DNA of 64,000 nt, from contig JABARS010000013.1 in NCBI GenBank assembly GCA_019187085.1, positions 62,001 to 126,000 on the forward strand, read 5' to 3'. Each line of letters opens with the position of its first letter. Position 1 is the stretch's first letter. The stretch is from Pseudorhodoplanes sp. (GTDB taxonomy: Bacteria; Pseudomonadota; Alphaproteobacteria; Rhizobiales; Xanthobacteraceae). Positions 9,610 to 21,661 of this stretch are shown here, piece by piece. The position numbers and the translations under genes are program-made. The notes beneath the pieces are model-generated. The model was not told where the DNA came from. It ran no database searches and saw only the letters and a list, made by a program, of their open reading frames with translations.

Positions 9610-9742
9610 TTGCGGGGCAGCGTCCGTTCAGCGCTGTGCACAGGGCGGATCGCGGTTTGGACTCCCGGTATCCGCATGTTATGTCCGCGCACCAACGCCC
9701 ATCAGCGGCGCCCTGCCGCCGCGCAACCTCCAAGCGCCTCCC

Positions 9743-11729
<1,987 letters not shown>

Positions 11730-11743
<14 letters not shown>

Positions 11744-12539
11744 CGACGATATCGGCACCGCATCCGCTCCGACATCATCCGGACCGGTCGACACGATCGA
11801 CATCGCAGCACTCGCCTGCCCCTTCCGCAAAAACCCGCACCGCGTCTTCCCGATCGAGTATGGCGGCCGGCGGCTGTGGGTGAAGCGCATCCGCAAGAAC
11901 CTGCCCAATCCGGCCGCCGCACTCATCTATCACGCGGTGCGCATCGCCTTCCGGCGCGACGAAGCCGCCGAGGCCGACCACGAGATCAAGAGCCTGACCG
12001 CGCTGCGGCGCTACGGCTTCACGACGCCCGAGGTCGTGTTCCGCAACCCGCACTATTTCATCCTCTCCGACATCGGACCGAGCCTCGAAACCGCGCTGCA
12101 TCGGGGCGACGCGGCCGAGCGCGAGCGCATCGTGCGCCTGGCCGGCGAGGCGCTGCGCAGGCTACACGATTGCGGCCGCTGGCATGGGGCTGCGCGCGTC
12201 CACAACATGACGCTGACACCGGAAGGCAGGATCGGCTTCATCGATCTCGAAAACCGGGTCGATATCTGGCTGCCGCTGCCGGTGCGCAGGCTCTGGGACC
12301 TGTGGCAGCTCGGACATTCGGCCGCCTTCTTCGAGCCGCACGTGCCGCTCGCCGAGACTGCGCTGCGCGCCTACGGGCCGGGCGCGGTCCGCCGCGCGCT
12401 CTACGGCCTGGCGGTGCTGTTTTTCGGCACCTACGCCGCCCTCTATCCGTTCCGCAATATCGGCAAGCGCGAGATCAGGCAGACCCATGCCTGCATCCGC
12501 GCGATCTACCGGGCGCCGCGCAAGCGGCCCGGCGAATGA
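11730..12539 (+). CDS. Kinase-fold protein of the Kdo/WaaP lipopolysaccharide kinase type
   Basis: 269-residue protein with a protein-kinase-like fold. Visible elements are an ATP-Lys region (LWVKRIRKN, about residue 50), the catalytic loop [11 protein letters not shown] in place of HRDxxxxN, and the metal motif FIDLEN in place of DFG. HGAARxxN is the pattern of the Kdo/WaaP kinase group, which phosphorylates LPS core sugars. The first catalytic-loop Asp is missing, so activity needs testing. It starts with TTG inside the 3' end of tkt (14-bp overlap), so it is translationally coupled. No LPS genes are nearby; linkage to tkt and gap is unexplained. Confidence 0.7.
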
Positions 12540-12727
12540 ATACGGCAGGCGGCGGCTTATGCAATCAGAGGTTGCGTCCGGTCCGCCGACGCGCGATTTT
12601 TATCGCCTCGCCCGGCACCCGTTTCCAACGTTGCGAATTACCGAACGCAGAACTGACGGCTCGGGTTGAGAAATGCGGCACGGAGCCGTAGAAGAACGCC
12701 CAATCCTCACCGCCGGAGCCTCCGATC

Positions 12728-13735
12728 ATGACAGTACGCGTCGCCATCAATGGGTTTGGCCGTATCGGCCGCAATGTCCTGCGCGCCATCGCCGAAACGG
12801 GCCGCAAGGACATCGAAGTGGTCGGCATCAACGATCTCGGCCCGGTCGAGACCAATGCCCATCTGCTGCGCTTTGACAGCGTGCACGGCCGCTTCCCCGG
12901 CGAAGTCACGGTCAAGGGCGACACGATCAGCTTCGGCAACGGCGCCATCAAGGTGAGCGCCGAGAGGGACCCGAGCAAGCTACCGTGGAAAGACCTCGGC
13001 GTCGACATCGCGCTCGAATGCACCGGCATCTTCACCGCCAAGGACAAGGCGTCCGCGCACCTCACCGCCGGCGCCAAGCGCGTGCTGGTGTCCGCCCCCG
13101 CCGACGGCGCCGACCTCACGGTGGTCTACGGCGTCAACCACGACAAGCTGACCAAGGACCACAAGGTGGTCTCCAACGCCTCCTGCACGACGAACTGCCT
13201 CGCGCCGGTGGCCAAGGTCCTCAACGACGCCATCGGCATCGACAAGGGCTTCATGACCACGATCCACGCCTATACCGGCGACCAGCCGACCCTCGACACG
13301 CTGCACAAGGACCTCTATCGCGCGCGCGCGGCCGCCCTCTCCATGATCCCGACCTCGACCGGCGCCGCCAAGGCGGTCGGTCTCGTGCTGCCGGAGCTGA
13401 ACGGCAAGCTCGACGGGGTCGCGATCCGCGTGCCGACGCCCAACGTCTCGGTCGTCGATTTCAAGTTCGTGGCCAAGAAGGCCACGACCAAGGACGAGGT
13501 CAACGGCGCCATCCAGCGCGCCGCCGACCAGCAGCTCAAGGGCATTCTCGGCTACACCAACGCGCCGAACGTCTCGATCGATTTCAATCACGACGCCCGT
13601 TCCTCGGTCTTCCACATGGACCAGACCAAGGTGATGGACGGCACGCTGGTGCGCGTCATGACCTGGTACGACAATGAATGGGGCTTCTCCAACCGCATGG
13701 CCGACACGGCGGTGGTGATGGGGAAGCTGATCTGA
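12728..13735 (+). CDS. gap: Glyceraldehyde-3-phosphate dehydrogenase
   Basis: Phosphorylating, NAD(P)-dependent dehydrogenase (335 aa) of glycolysis, gluconeogenesis or the Calvin cycle. The Rossmann start [19 protein letters not shown] and active-site [12 protein letters not shown] with nucleophile C153 are intact, as is the C-terminal [17 protein letters not shown] ribosome site precedes the ATG. The 188-bp gap before it has no gene. Two inverted copies of a palindromic repeat separate it from pgk. Confidence 0.98.
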   Translation: MTVRVAINGFGRIGRNVLRAIAETGRKDIEVVGINDLGPVETNAHLLRFDSVHGRFPGEVTVKGDTISFGNGAIKVSAERDPSKLPWKDLGVDIALECTGIFTAKDKASAHLTAGAKRVLVSAPADGADLTVVYGVNHDKLTKDHKVVSNASCTTNCLAPVAKVLNDAIGIDKGFMTTIHAYTGDQPTLDTLHKDLYRARAAALSMIPTSTGAAKAVGLVLPELNGKLDGVAIRVPTPNVSVVDFKFVAKKATTKDEVNGAIQRAADQQLKGILGYTNAPNVSIDFNHDARSSVFHMDQTKVMDGTLVRVMTWYDNEWGFSNRMADTAVVMGKLI

Positions 13736-13742
13736 TCACGAG

Positions 13743-13787
13743 CCTCGTCCTTCGAGACGGCGGCTTCGCCGCCTCCTCAGGACGAGG
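13743..13787. repeat. Palindromic intergenic repeat, family A copy 1
   Basis: Hairpin with arms CCTCGTCCT and AGGACGAGG enclosing TTCGAGACG and the inner stem GGCGGC-ttc-GCCGCC. It matches the other family A copies in this window. It lies 8 bp after the gap stop codon. Confidence 0.75.
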
Positions 13788-13800
13788 ATTTCAGAATTGG

Positions 13801-13849
13801 CCCTCATCCTGAGGAGCCGAGCGCAGCGAGGCGTCTCGAAGGATGAGGG
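13801..13849. repeat. Palindromic intergenic repeat, family A copy 2
   Basis: Outer arms CCCTCATCCT and AGGATGAGGG, with the conserved inner GAGGAG and GTCTCGA segments, in the opposite orientation to copy 1. The pair fills the gap-pgk spacer, so the transcript here would fold into two adjacent hairpins. Confidence 0.75.
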
Positions 13850-13865
13850 CGAAGCGAAAGCCGCC

Positions 13866-15059
13866 ATGAGTTCGTTCCGCACCCTCGATAACGCCGACCT
13901 CAAGAACAAGCGCGTTCTGCTGCGCGTCGACCTCAACGTGCCGATGGAGAACGGCAGGGTGACCGACGCCACGCGCATCGAGCGCGTGGTCCCCACCATC
14001 ACCGAGATCGCCGACAGGGGCGGCAAGGTCATCCTGCTCGCGCATTTCGGACGGCCGAAGGGCCGCGACCCGAAGGAATCGCTGAAGCCGGTGGCGCAGG
14101 CGCTGGCGCATATCGTCGGGCGGCCGGTCGCCTTTGCCGACGACTGCATCGGCGCGCCGGCCGAGCAGGCGGTCGCGGCAATGAAGCCGGGCGACATCCT
14201 CTGCCTCGAGAACACCCGCTTCCACAAGGAAGAAGAGAAGAACGACCCGGCCTTCGTCGAGAAGCTCGCCGCGCTCGGCGACGTCTATGTCAACGACGCC
14301 TTCTCCGCCGCGCACCGCGCGCATGCTTCGACCGAAGGTCTCGGCCACCGGCTGCCGGCCTTTGCCGGCCGCACCATGCAGGCGGAGATCGAGGCGCTGT
14401 CGAAGGCGCTGGAGGCTCCGAAGAAACCGGTGATCGCGGTGATCGGCGGCGCCAAGGTGTCGACCAAGCTCGACCTGCTCGAAAACCTGGCCGCCAAGGT
14501 CGATGCCCTCGTCATCGGCGGCGGCATGGCCAACACCTTCCTGCATGCGCAGGGCGTCGGCATCGGCAAGTCGCTCGCCGAGAAGGACATGGCCGACACC
14601 GCGCGCCGCATCATCGCGCGCGCCGAGCAGAAGAACTGCGCGATCATCCTGCCGGTCGATGCCGTCGTCGCCTATCATTTCGAAAACAACGCGCCCGCGC
14701 AGGCCTACGGGCTCGACGCCATTCCCGCCGACGGCATGATCCTCGATCTCGGCCCGCAGTCGATCGAGCGCGTGAAGGCGGCCATGGACGACGCCGCGAC
14801 CCTGGTCTGGAACGGCCCGCTTGGCGCCTTCGAACTCAAGCCGTTCGACCATGCCACCGTCGTCGCCGCGCGCTACGCGGCCGAGCGCACGAAGGCCGGC
14901 AAGCTCCTGTCGGTCGCCGGCGGCGGCGATACGGTCGCCGCCCTCAACGCGGCCGGGGTCGCCGAACAGTTTTCTTACGTCTCCACGGCCGGCGGCGCCT
15001 TCCTGGAATGGCTGGAAGGCAAGACGCTGCCGGGAGTTGAGGTGTTGCGGGCGCGCTGA
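13866..15059 (+). CDS. pgk: Phosphoglycerate kinase
   Basis: Interconverts 1,3-bisphosphoglycerate and 3-phosphoglycerate (397 aa). Substrate motifs [11 protein letters not shown] and AHFGRPKG, plus the nucleotide region [17 protein letters not shown] and the C-terminal [10 protein letters not shown], are present. The ATG at 13866 ([15 protein letters not shown]) is the family start; the frame extends upstream through a palindromic repeat, but that part is not coding. Confidence 0.98.
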   Translation: MSSFRTLDNADLKNKRVLLRVDLNVPMENGRVTDATRIERVVPTITEIADRGGKVILLAHFGRPKGRDPKESLKPVAQALAHIVGRPVAFADDCIGAPAEQAVAAMKPGDILCLENTRFHKEEEKNDPAFVEKLAALGDVYVNDAFSAAHRAHASTEGLGHRLPAFAGRTMQAEIEALSKALEAPKKPVIAVIGGAKVSTKLDLLENLAAKVDALVIGGGMANTFLHAQGVGIGKSLAEKDMADTARRIIARAEQKNCAIILPVDAVVAYHFENNAPAQAYGLDAIPADGMILDLGPQSIERVKAAMDDAATLVWNGPLGAFELKPFDHATVVAARYAAERTKAGKLLSVAGGGDTVAALNAAGVAEQFSYVSTAGGAFLEWLEGKTLPGVEVLRAR

Positions 15060-15146
15060 GGCGCCCCATTCCGGCGCATGCCGGAGCGATATAGATTTGG
15101 CAGCAAACGGCCGGGAAGTCCGGCATGCCGCATACGGGAGAGAGGC

Positions 15147-16172
15147 ATGAATCTCGCAGACCTCAACAAGATCGCCGAAGCCATGGTAATGCCCGGCAAG
15201 GGCATCCTGGCCGCCGATGAATCGTCGGGCACGATCAAGAAGCGCTTCGACGCCATCGGCGTGGAATCGACCGAGGACAATCGCCGCGACTATCGTGAGC
15301 TGATGTTCCGCTCGACCGAGGCCATGTCGAACTACATTTCCGGCGTCATCCTCTACGACGAGACCATCTGGCAGAAGGCCAAAGACGGCACGCCGCTGGT
15401 CGAGGTCATCGCCAAAACCGGCGCCATTCCCGGCATCAAGGTCGACGAAGGCACCAAGCCGCTGCACAATTGCCCGGGCGAACTCGTCACGATCGGCCTC
15501 GACAAGCTCGCCGACCGGCTGCCGAAATATTATGCGCAGGGCGCGCGCTTTGCGAAGTGGCGCGCGGTGATCGACATCGGCGGCGGCAAGCCGAGCCACA
15601 CCTGCGTCATGGCCAATGCGCATGCGCTCGCGCGCTACGCGGCGCTCTGCCAGGAGGCGCAGATCGTGCCGATCGTGGAGCCGGAAGTGCTCATGGACGG
15701 CGACCATGACATCGACACCTGCCATCGGGTGACCGAGTGGGTGCTCAAGGAGACCTTCCAGCAGCTCTACTATCAGAAGGTCGCGCTCGAAGGCATCGTG
15801 CTCAAGCCGAACATGGCGATCGCCGGCAAGAAGAGCGCCAAGCGCGCCTCGGTGCAGGACGTCGCCGAAAAGACCGTCCGCCTGCTCAAGAACTGCGTGC
15901 CGGCAGCGGTGCCGGGCATCGCGTTCCTGTCCGGCGGACAGTCCGACGAGGAAGCGACCGCCCATCTCGACGCCATGAACAAGATCGGCGGCCTGCCCTG
16001 GAAGCTGACCTTCTCCTATGGTCGCGCCTTGCAGGCCGCGCCGCAGAAGGCGTGGAGCGGCAAGGCCGAGAACGTCGCCGCCGCGCAGCGCGCCTTCGCG
16101 CACCGCGCGATGATGAACGGCCTCGCCTCGCTCGGGCAGTGGAAGCAGGATCTCGAAAAGAAGGCGGCCTGA
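15147..16172 (+). CDS. fbaB: Class I fructose-bisphosphate aldolase
   Basis: Schiff-base aldolase (341 aa) splitting fructose 1,6-bisphosphate. The family N-terminus AMVMPGKGILAADESSGTIKKRF and the active-site Lys K220 in GIVLKPNMAI are visible, with LSGGQSDEEATAHLDAMN near the C-terminus. The ATG at 15147 follows GGGAGAGAGG, a strong ribosome site. It follows pgk at 87 bp, completing the tkt-gap-pgk-fba set shared by glycolysis and the Calvin cycle; no rubisco genes are in the window. Confidence 0.97.
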   Translation: MNLADLNKIAEAMVMPGKGILAADESSGTIKKRFDAIGVESTEDNRRDYRELMFRSTEAMSNYISGVILYDETIWQKAKDGTPLVEVIAKTGAIPGIKVDEGTKPLHNCPGELVTIGLDKLADRLPKYYAQGARFAKWRAVIDIGGGKPSHTCVMANAHALARYAALCQEAQIVPIVEPEVLMDGDHDIDTCHRVTEWVLKETFQQLYYQKVALEGIVLKPNMAIAGKKSAKRASVQDVAEKTVRLLKNCVPAAVPGIAFLSGGQSDEEATAHLDAMNKIGGLPWKLTFSYGRALQAAPQKAWSGKAENVAAAQRAFAHRAMMNGLASLGQWKQDLEKKAA

Positions 16173-16212
16173 CGTCGTCATTCCGCCGAATTGGAACGGC
16201 ATCTCACGGCCG

Positions 16213-16872
16213 ATGACGCCACGATCGTCGAACGGTACCGACCGCAGCGCGCCGCAGCTCTATCTGGTCGCGCCGGCCTTCGATGCAGCCGGCGCCGGTG
16301 CGGCGCTATTGCGCGCGGCGGTGGCGGCGGCTCCCTGCGCGGCCGTGCTGCTGCGTCTGCCCGACACCGACGAGCGCGCGCAGATCAACTACGTCAAGAC
16401 GATCGCGCCCGGCCTGCAGCAGGCGGGCGTCGCCGTCCTGCTCGACGGCCATCCTACGATCGTTGCAAAATCGGGCGCTGACGGCGCGCACCTGAGCGGC
16501 CCCGGCGCATTCGAGGACAGCGCGTCCGCGCTGCGGCCGAAATTCATCGCGGGCGCGGGCGGCCTGCTCACGCGCCACGACGCGATGGTCGTCGCCGAGC
16601 AGGGCGCGGATTATGTGATGTTCGGCGAGCCCGACGAAGCCGGCCGGCGGCCGCCGTTCACGGCGATCGTCGAGCGCGTGAACTGGTGGGCGGAATTGTT
16701 CGAGCCGCCCTGCGTCGGCTATGCCGGCGCGCCCGACGAGGTCGTCCCGCTCCTGCAGGCCGGCGCCGATTTCGTCGCCGTCGGCGATTTTGTCTTTGCC
16801 GATCCGGAGCGGACCACATCCCTCCTCGCTGCGGTCGCGCGCGACATGACCGGCGCGGAGCGCGTGACATGA
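16213..16872 (+). CDS. ThiE/TenI-like TIM-barrel protein, probably not a true thiamine phosphate synthase
   Basis: 219 aa, with the broad pattern of thiamine phosphate synthase: LYLVAPAFD, DGHPTIVAKSGADGAHLSG, ADYVMFGEP and the phosphate-site end GADFVAVGDFVF. Several usual ThiE signatures are degenerate, for example the GxSxH-type loop reads GGLLTRHDA. No other thiamine genes are close, so it may be a TenI-like or diverged member. The stop overlaps the next gene by 4 bp (ATGA). Confidence 0.65.
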   Translation: MTPRSSNGTDRSAPQLYLVAPAFDAAGAGAALLRAAVAAAPCAAVLLRLPDTDERAQINYVKTIAPGLQQAGVAVLLDGHPTIVAKSGADGAHLSGPGAFEDSASALRPKFIAGAGGLLTRHDAMVVAEQGADYVMFGEPDEAGRRPPFTAIVERVNWWAELFEPPCVGYAGAPDEVVPLLQAGADFVAVGDFVFADPERTTSLLAAVARDMTGAERVT

Positions 16873-17834
16873 CAGCGGCGCGCGCCTTGCTGACCGCATT
16901 GGCGCTCGCGGCGCTGTCGGCGTCTGCGCATGCGCAGTCGAGGCCGGCGCAAAAGCAGCAGACACCGACGGCCAAAGGCCAGGACAGTGTCGATCTCGCC
17001 TTCGGCGCCTATCAGCGCGGCTTCTATCTGACCGCCTTCTACGAGGCGACCAAGCGCGTCGACGAACACGCCGATCCCAACGCGATGACGCTGCTCGGCG
17101 AACTCTATGCCAACGGCTTCGGCGTCAAGCAGGACGACGCGAAAGCCGCGGAATGGTACCGGCTCGCCGCCGAGCGCGGAAACCGCGAAGCCATGTTCGC
17201 GCTCGCCATGTTCCGTCTCGGCGGACGCGGCGGCGAGAAGAATCGCGACGAGGCCGCCAAGCTTCTGACGGCGGCGGCCAAGCTCGGCCATGCCGCGGCC
17301 GCCTACGATCTCGCGCTTCTCCATATCGAGGGCGTGCAGTTCCCGCAGGACTTCGCGCGCGCGGCCGAACTGCTGCGCCAGGCCGCGGACGCCGGCAGCC
17401 CGGAAGCGCAATATGCGCTCGCCACCTTCTACAAGGAGGGTCGTGCCGTCGCCAAAGACGAGGCGCAGGCCGCGCGCCTGATGCAACAGGCGGCCCGCGG
17501 CGGCAATGTCGCCGCGCAGACCGAATACGCCATCGCATTGTTCAACGGCGCCGGCGTGCCGAAGGACGAAGCCGCCTCCGCCCGCCTGATGCTGGATTCG
17601 GCGCGCCGCGGCAGCGTCGTGGCCCAGAACCGCCTGGCGCGCATCTACGCCGCCGGGCGCGGCCTGCCGGCCGACGCGATGGAAGCCTGCAAATGGCACA
17701 TTATCGCCAAGGCCGGCGGCGCCACCGACCTCTATCTCGACGATTTCATGCGCCAGCAGCCGCCGAACGTCCGCGAAGCGGCGGAAAAGGCCGCCAAGCC
17801 CTGGCTCGAACGGATTGCCGAATCGCGCTCTTGA
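16869..17834 (+). CDS. Exported Sel1-repeat protein
   Basis: 321 residues. A signal peptide (TAARALLTALALAALSASAHAQ) is followed by at least five Sel1-like repeats of about 36 residues, each with the pattern LG/A..Y..G.GV..D..KAA.WY..AA..G (for example LLGELYANGFGVKQDDAKAAEWYRLAA is spread over about residues 68-94). Such alpha-solenoids mediate protein interactions, often in the envelope. The ATG overlaps the stop of the ThiE-like gene by four bases, so the two are translationally coupled. Function unknown. Confidence 0.82.
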   Translation: MTAARALLTALALAALSASAHAQSRPAQKQQTPTAKGQDSVDLAFGAYQRGFYLTAFYEATKRVDEHADPNAMTLLGELYANGFGVKQDDAKAAEWYRLAAERGNREAMFALAMFRLGGRGGEKNRDEAAKLLTAAAKLGHAAAAYDLALLHIEGVQFPQDFARAAELLRQAADAGSPEAQYALATFYKEGRAVAKDEAQAARLMQQAARGGNVAAQTEYAIALFNGAGVPKDEAASARLMLDSARRGSVVAQNRLARIYAAGRGLPADAMEACKWHIIAKAGGATDLYLDDFMRQQPPNVREAAEKAAKPWLERIAESRS

Positions 17835-17909
17835 CGGCGGCTTGGCCGGCAAGGCACACCAGCGCCGGCATAATCCCCACAACGACTTCCTCGAACGGCA
17901 GAGCCGCTT

Positions 17910-18476
17910 ATGGCCAAGATCAATGGCAACGAAATTCGTCCGGGCATGGTGATCGAGTACCAGAATTCACTCTGGGCTGCGGTCAAGACCATGGCGGTGA
18001 AGCCCGGCAAGGGCCCCGCCTACAACCAGGTCGAACTGAAGAACCTGATCGACGGGCGCAAGCTCAACAACCGCTTCGGCTCCGACGAACGCGTCGAGCG
18101 CGCCCGGCTGGAGCAGAAGGACTATCAGTTCCTCTACAGGCAGGGCGCCAGCCTGGTGTTCATGGACACCGATACCTACGACCAGATCGAGCTGCCGGAA
18201 GATTTCGTCGGCGAGCGCGCCGCCTTCCTGCAGGACGGCATGACGGTCACGCTCGAAATGCACGAGGAGCGCCCGATCGGCATCAAGCTGCCCGATCAGG
18301 TCACGCTCGAAGTGGTCGAGGCTGATCCCGTGGTGAAGGGCCAGACCGCGGCCTCCTCCTACAAGCCGGCCAAGCTGGAGAACGGCCTGCGCGTGATGGT
18401 GCCGCCCTTCATCACCACCGGCGAGAAGATTATCGTCGACACCAACGAAGTCACCTACGTGCGGCGCGCCGATTAA
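17910..18476 (+). CDS. efp: Elongation factor P
   Basis: EF-P (188 aa) relieves ribosome stalling at polyproline stretches. The KOW-like N-domain contains the modification loop KPGKGPAY with Lys34 at its tip, the residue beta-lysylated by EpmA/EpmB; neither modification gene is in the window. OB domains II and III follow, ending [22 protein letters not shown]. Normal length and a clear ATG ([12 protein letters not shown]). Confidence 0.97.
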   Translation: MAKINGNEIRPGMVIEYQNSLWAAVKTMAVKPGKGPAYNQVELKNLIDGRKLNNRFGSDERVERARLEQKDYQFLYRQGASLVFMDTDTYDQIELPEDFVGERAAFLQDGMTVTLEMHEERPIGIKLPDQVTLEVVEADPVVKGQTAASSYKPAKLENGLRVMVPPFITTGEKIIVDTNEVTYVRRAD

Positions 18477-18603
18477 GCTTACTCGTCGCGTTTGCACGGC
18501 GGCGCAGTCGCGCCATCGGCGACGGGGGACGGGCGGCGTGTTCACGACTTTGCATTGGGCGTGCGCGGGGTGAAGCTCGCCCGCCGCGCCGCCAGAGGAC
18601 AAG

Positions 18604-19416
18604 ATGGTCCATTCCGCTCTCCTCAACGTCATGATCAAGGCCGCCCGCAAGGCGGCGCGCGGGCTCGTGCGCGATTTCGGCGAGGTGGAGAAGCTGCAGG
18701 TCTCGCTCAAGGGTCCGGCGAACTTCGTTTCGCTCGCCGACAAGCGCGCCGAGCAGACCATCCGCGAGGAGCTGGCGAACGCGCGCCCGGGCTATTCCTT
18801 CCTCGGCGAGGAAGGCGGCAAGACCGAGGGACCCGACAAGACGCATACCTGGATCGTCGATCCGCTCGACGGCACGACGAACTTCCTGCACGGCATTCCA
18901 CATTTCTCGATCTCGATCGCGCTCGAACGCGAAGGCACCATCGTCGCCGGCCTGATCTACAAGCCGATCGGCGACGAACTGTTCCTAGCCGAGCGCGGCA
19001 AGGGCGCCTTCCTCAACGACCAGCGCATCCGCGTGGCCGCCCGCAAGACCATGACCGAGGCCGTCGTCGCCTGCGGCCTGCCGCATCACGGCCGCGGCGG
19101 GCTCGAACTGTTCCGGCAGGAATTCGCGCAGGTGCAGGACCGCGTGGCCGGCCTGCGCCGGTTCGGTTCGGCGGCGCTCGATCTTGCTTATGTGGCGGCC
19201 GGCCGCCTCGACATCTACTGGGAACGCAACATTTCCCCCTGGGACATCGCCGCCGGCGCGATCCTCGTGCGCGAGGCGGGCGGCTACGTGTCCGATCTCG
19301 ACGGCAACGACGCGATGTTCGCCAAGGGCCATGTCATCGCCGGCAACGAAACGCTGCATCGCGAATTGCTGCAGGCCCTCAAACAGGCGGCGAAGGGCGA
19401 GGCGCTCAAGGGCTGA
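18604..19416 (+). CDS. suhB: Inositol monophosphatase family protein
   Basis: Mg-dependent phosphatase (270 aa) of the IMPase/SuhB family. Metal motifs are complete: GEEGG (about residue 66), WIVDPLDGTTNFLHG (about residues 83-97) and WDIAAGAILVREAGG (about residues 211-225). Substrate may be inositol phosphates or similar. In E. coli SuhB also works in rRNA antitermination; whether that applies here is unknown. It is followed by a MotA/ExbB-type gene 229 bp downstream. Confidence 0.93.
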   Translation: MVHSALLNVMIKAARKAARGLVRDFGEVEKLQVSLKGPANFVSLADKRAEQTIREELANARPGYSFLGEEGGKTEGPDKTHTWIVDPLDGTTNFLHGIPHFSISIALEREGTIVAGLIYKPIGDELFLAERGKGAFLNDQRIRVAARKTMTEAVVACGLPHHGRGGLELFRQEFAQVQDRVAGLRRFGSAALDLAYVAAGRLDIYWERNISPWDIAAGAILVREAGGYVSDLDGNDAMFAKGHVIAGNETLHRELLQALKQAAKGEALKG

Positions 19417-19645
19417 GCCGGTTCCGCCGACCGCAAATCCCGGCCCGGTGCTGCATAATAAACGCGCCGGCCCGACGGAACGCACCACAGGCTGGAAACG
19501 CTACAACCCGCGACCGCGCGGCGCGGCGGACATGTGTCACCGCCGGATGTGTCATTTCGGCGGGTCTGTGCCATATTTAAGGGATGTTCGGCCTGTAAGG
19601 GCCATTGTACGCCGTTTGAATTGCAGAATTCCGCTGGAACGCGCC

Positions 19646-20629
19646 ATGGCTCGCGACACCGATCCGTTCAAACTGTCATCGCCCCGCATCTTCCTCGTCC
19701 GGATGCTGGTGTTCCTGATCCTGTGCGGACTGCTCGCCGTCATCCTCTACAAACCGATCGTGACCGCGTTCCTGGCGAATCCCGGCCTGAACGGACTGAT
19801 CCTCGGCGTGCTCGCGGTCGGCATCATCCTGTCGTTCCGGCAGGTGATCCGCCTGTTCCGGGAAGTTTCCTGGGTCAACGGGTTCCGCCTCGCCGACCCC
19901 GGCATCGCCGTCGACCGGCCGCCGGTCCTGCTCGCGCCGATGGCGGCGATCCTGCGCGACCGCGTCGGACGGATGACGATTTCGGCGCAGATGATGCGCG
20001 GCATTCTCGACTCGATCGCGAACCGGCTCGACGAGGCGCGCGACCTCTCGCGCTACATGACCGGCCTGCTCATCTTCCTCGGCCTGCTCGGCACCTTCTG
20101 GGGCCTGATCGAGACCGTCTCTTCGGTCGGCCGCGTGCTCGAAAGCATGCGCCCGACCGGCGATGCCGCCTCCATGTTCGAGACGCTGAAGGAAGGTCTC
20201 GGCGCGCCGCTCGGCGGCATGGGCATCGCCTTCTCGTCCTCGCTGTTCGGGCTCGCCGGCTCGCTCGTGCTCGGCTTCCTCGACCTGCAGACGAGCCAGG
20301 CGCAGAACCGCTTCTACACCGACCTGGAGGACTGGCTCTCCACCACCGTGCGCGACATCAGCGCGGAGAGCGGCGGACCCGGCGCGCTGTCGCCGGCGCT
20401 GACCGGCGACCTGCGCGCGGCGATCGAACGCCTGAGAGAAACGGTCTCCGAAGGCGCCGGCGGAAAGGCCGCGACCGCCGCGATGGCCAATCTCGCCGAC
20501 GCCATCCACGGTCTCGTCCAACACATGCGCTCCGAACAGCAGATGATCCGGGACTGGGCCGACGCGCAGGCCGGGCAGAACCAGGAAATCCGCCGCGTGC
20601 TGGAAGTCATCGCGCGCGAGAAGACCTGA
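19646..20629 (+). CDS. MotA/TolQ/ExbB-like proton-channel protein
   Basis: 327-residue inner-membrane protein. Two N-terminal helices (LVRMLVFLILCGLLAVILY and LNGLILGVLAVGIILSF) precede a cytosolic segment, then the MotA/ExbB core with helices at GLLIFLGLLGTFWGLIETV and GMGIAFSSSLFGLAGSLVLGF, and a helical C-tail. The ATG at 19646 excludes an upstream open stretch that overlaps suhB. The next gene, 6 bp away, is an OmpA-domain partner, as in motA-motB and tolQ-tolR units. No flagellar or tol genes are adjacent, so the driven process is unknown. Confidence 0.82.
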   Translation: MARDTDPFKLSSPRIFLVRMLVFLILCGLLAVILYKPIVTAFLANPGLNGLILGVLAVGIILSFRQVIRLFREVSWVNGFRLADPGIAVDRPPVLLAPMAAILRDRVGRMTISAQMMRGILDSIANRLDEARDLSRYMTGLLIFLGLLGTFWGLIETVSSVGRVLESMRPTGDAASMFETLKEGLGAPLGGMGIAFSSSLFGLAGSLVLGFLDLQTSQAQNRFYTDLEDWLSTTVRDISAESGGPGALSPALTGDLRAAIERLRETVSEGAGGKAATAAMANLADAIHGLVQHMRSEQQMIRDWADAQAGQNQEIRRVLEVIAREKT

Positions 20630-20635
20630 TCGGCC

Positions 20636-21661
20636 ATGGCACTGGTGCGCACACGCCGCGAACGAACGGTCGATTACTGGCCGGGCTTTGTCGATGCCCT
20701 CTCGACGCTGATTCTCGGTATCATCTTCCTGCTCACCGTGTTCGCGGTGATGCAGTTCTTCCTGACGCAGGAGATGAGCGGCAAGGACACCGCGCTCACG
20801 CGCCTGAACGCGCAGATCGCCCAACTCAACGAGCTGCTCGCGCTCGAGCGCACCGGCAAGGCCAATCTGGAATCGCTGCTGACCACGTTCCGCTCCAACC
20901 TTGCGGCCACCGAGGCCGAGCGCGACCGCTACAAGAGCCAGGCCGAAGGCGTCGGCAGCGGCGCGGCAGGCGCGCAGGGACGCGTCAACGAACTGACGCA
21001 GGCGCTGGAAAGCGAAAAGGGCGTCACCGCGCGGGCGCTGGCTCAGGTCGAACTGCTCAACCAGCAGATCGAAGCCTTGCGCCGGCAGCTCACCGCGCTG
21101 GAAGGCGCACTCGAAGCGTCGGAGAAGCGCGACAAGGAATCGCAGACCCGCATCACCGATCTCGGCCAGCGGCTGAACACCGCGCTCGCCCAGCGCGTGC
21201 AGGAACTGTCGCGCTACCGCTCGGACTTTTTCGGCCGGCTGCGCAACATCCTCGGCGACCGGCCGGACATCCGCATCGTGGGCGACCGTTTCGTGTTCCA
21301 GTCCGAAGTCTTCTTCGATCCCGGCCAGAATGCGCTGCGGCCGGAAGGCCGCGCCGAGCTCGACAAGCTCGTGACCGTGCTCGACGAACTGATCAAGCAG
21401 ATCCCGCCGGACATCGCCTGGGTGCTGCGGGTCGACGGCCACACCGACGTGCGCCCGATCGCAAGCGCCCAATTCCCCTCGAACTGGGAATTGTCGGCGG
21501 CGCGCGCCATCGCGGTCGTGCAGTATCTGATGACGCGGGGCATCCCGCCGCAGCGCCTAGTCGCCGCCGGCTTCGGCGAATTCCAGCCGCTCGACCCGGC
21601 GCAGACCGACGACGCCTACCGGCGCAACCGGCGCATCGAACTGAAGCTGACCGAGCGGTGA
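20636..21661 (+). CDS. MotB-like protein with OmpA peptidoglycan-binding domain
   Basis: 341 aa. One N-terminal helix (LSTLILGIIFLLTVFAVMQFF, about residues 22-42) anchors a long periplasmic coiled coil (about residues 50-195, rich in Glu, Gln and Leu heptads) leading to a C-terminal OmpA-like domain with VDGHTDVRPI and NWELSAARAIAVVQYL. It should bind peptidoglycan and act as the stator partner of the preceding MotA/ExbB-like channel. It lacks the usual MotB Asp context but has D22 just before the helix. The stop overlaps the next GTG start (GTGA). Confidence 0.85.
   Translation: MALVRTRRERTVDYWPGFVDALSTLILGIIFLLTVFAVMQFFLTQEMSGKDTALTRLNAQIAQLNELLALERTGKANLESLLTTFRSNLAATEAERDRYKSQAEGVGSGAAGAQGRVNELTQALESEKGVTARALAQVELLNQQIEALRRQLTALEGALEASEKRDKESQTRITDLGQRLNTALAQRVQELSRYRSDFFGRLRNILGDRPDIRIVGDRFVFQSEVFFDPGQNALRPEGRAELDKLVTVLDELIKQIPPDIAWVLRVDGHTDVRPIASAQFPSNWELSAARAIAVVQYLMTRGIPPQRLVAAGFGEFQPLDPAQTDDAYRRNRRIELKLTER

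Noticed and set aside
13791..16202. Minus-strand open frame of about 800 codons opposite pgk and fbaB
   Set aside because: Covers two certain enzymes on the plus strand and has no recognisable domain.
16173..16212. ATG at 16191 as start of a gene overlapping the ThiE-like gene
   Set aside because: It is in a different frame, giving an Arg-rich translation without similarity.
19646..21661. Possible Zorya defence system (ZorAB-like pair)
   Set aside because: The pair has the MotA and OmpA folds but no ZorC/D/E-type genes adjacent, and it lies among housekeeping genes.
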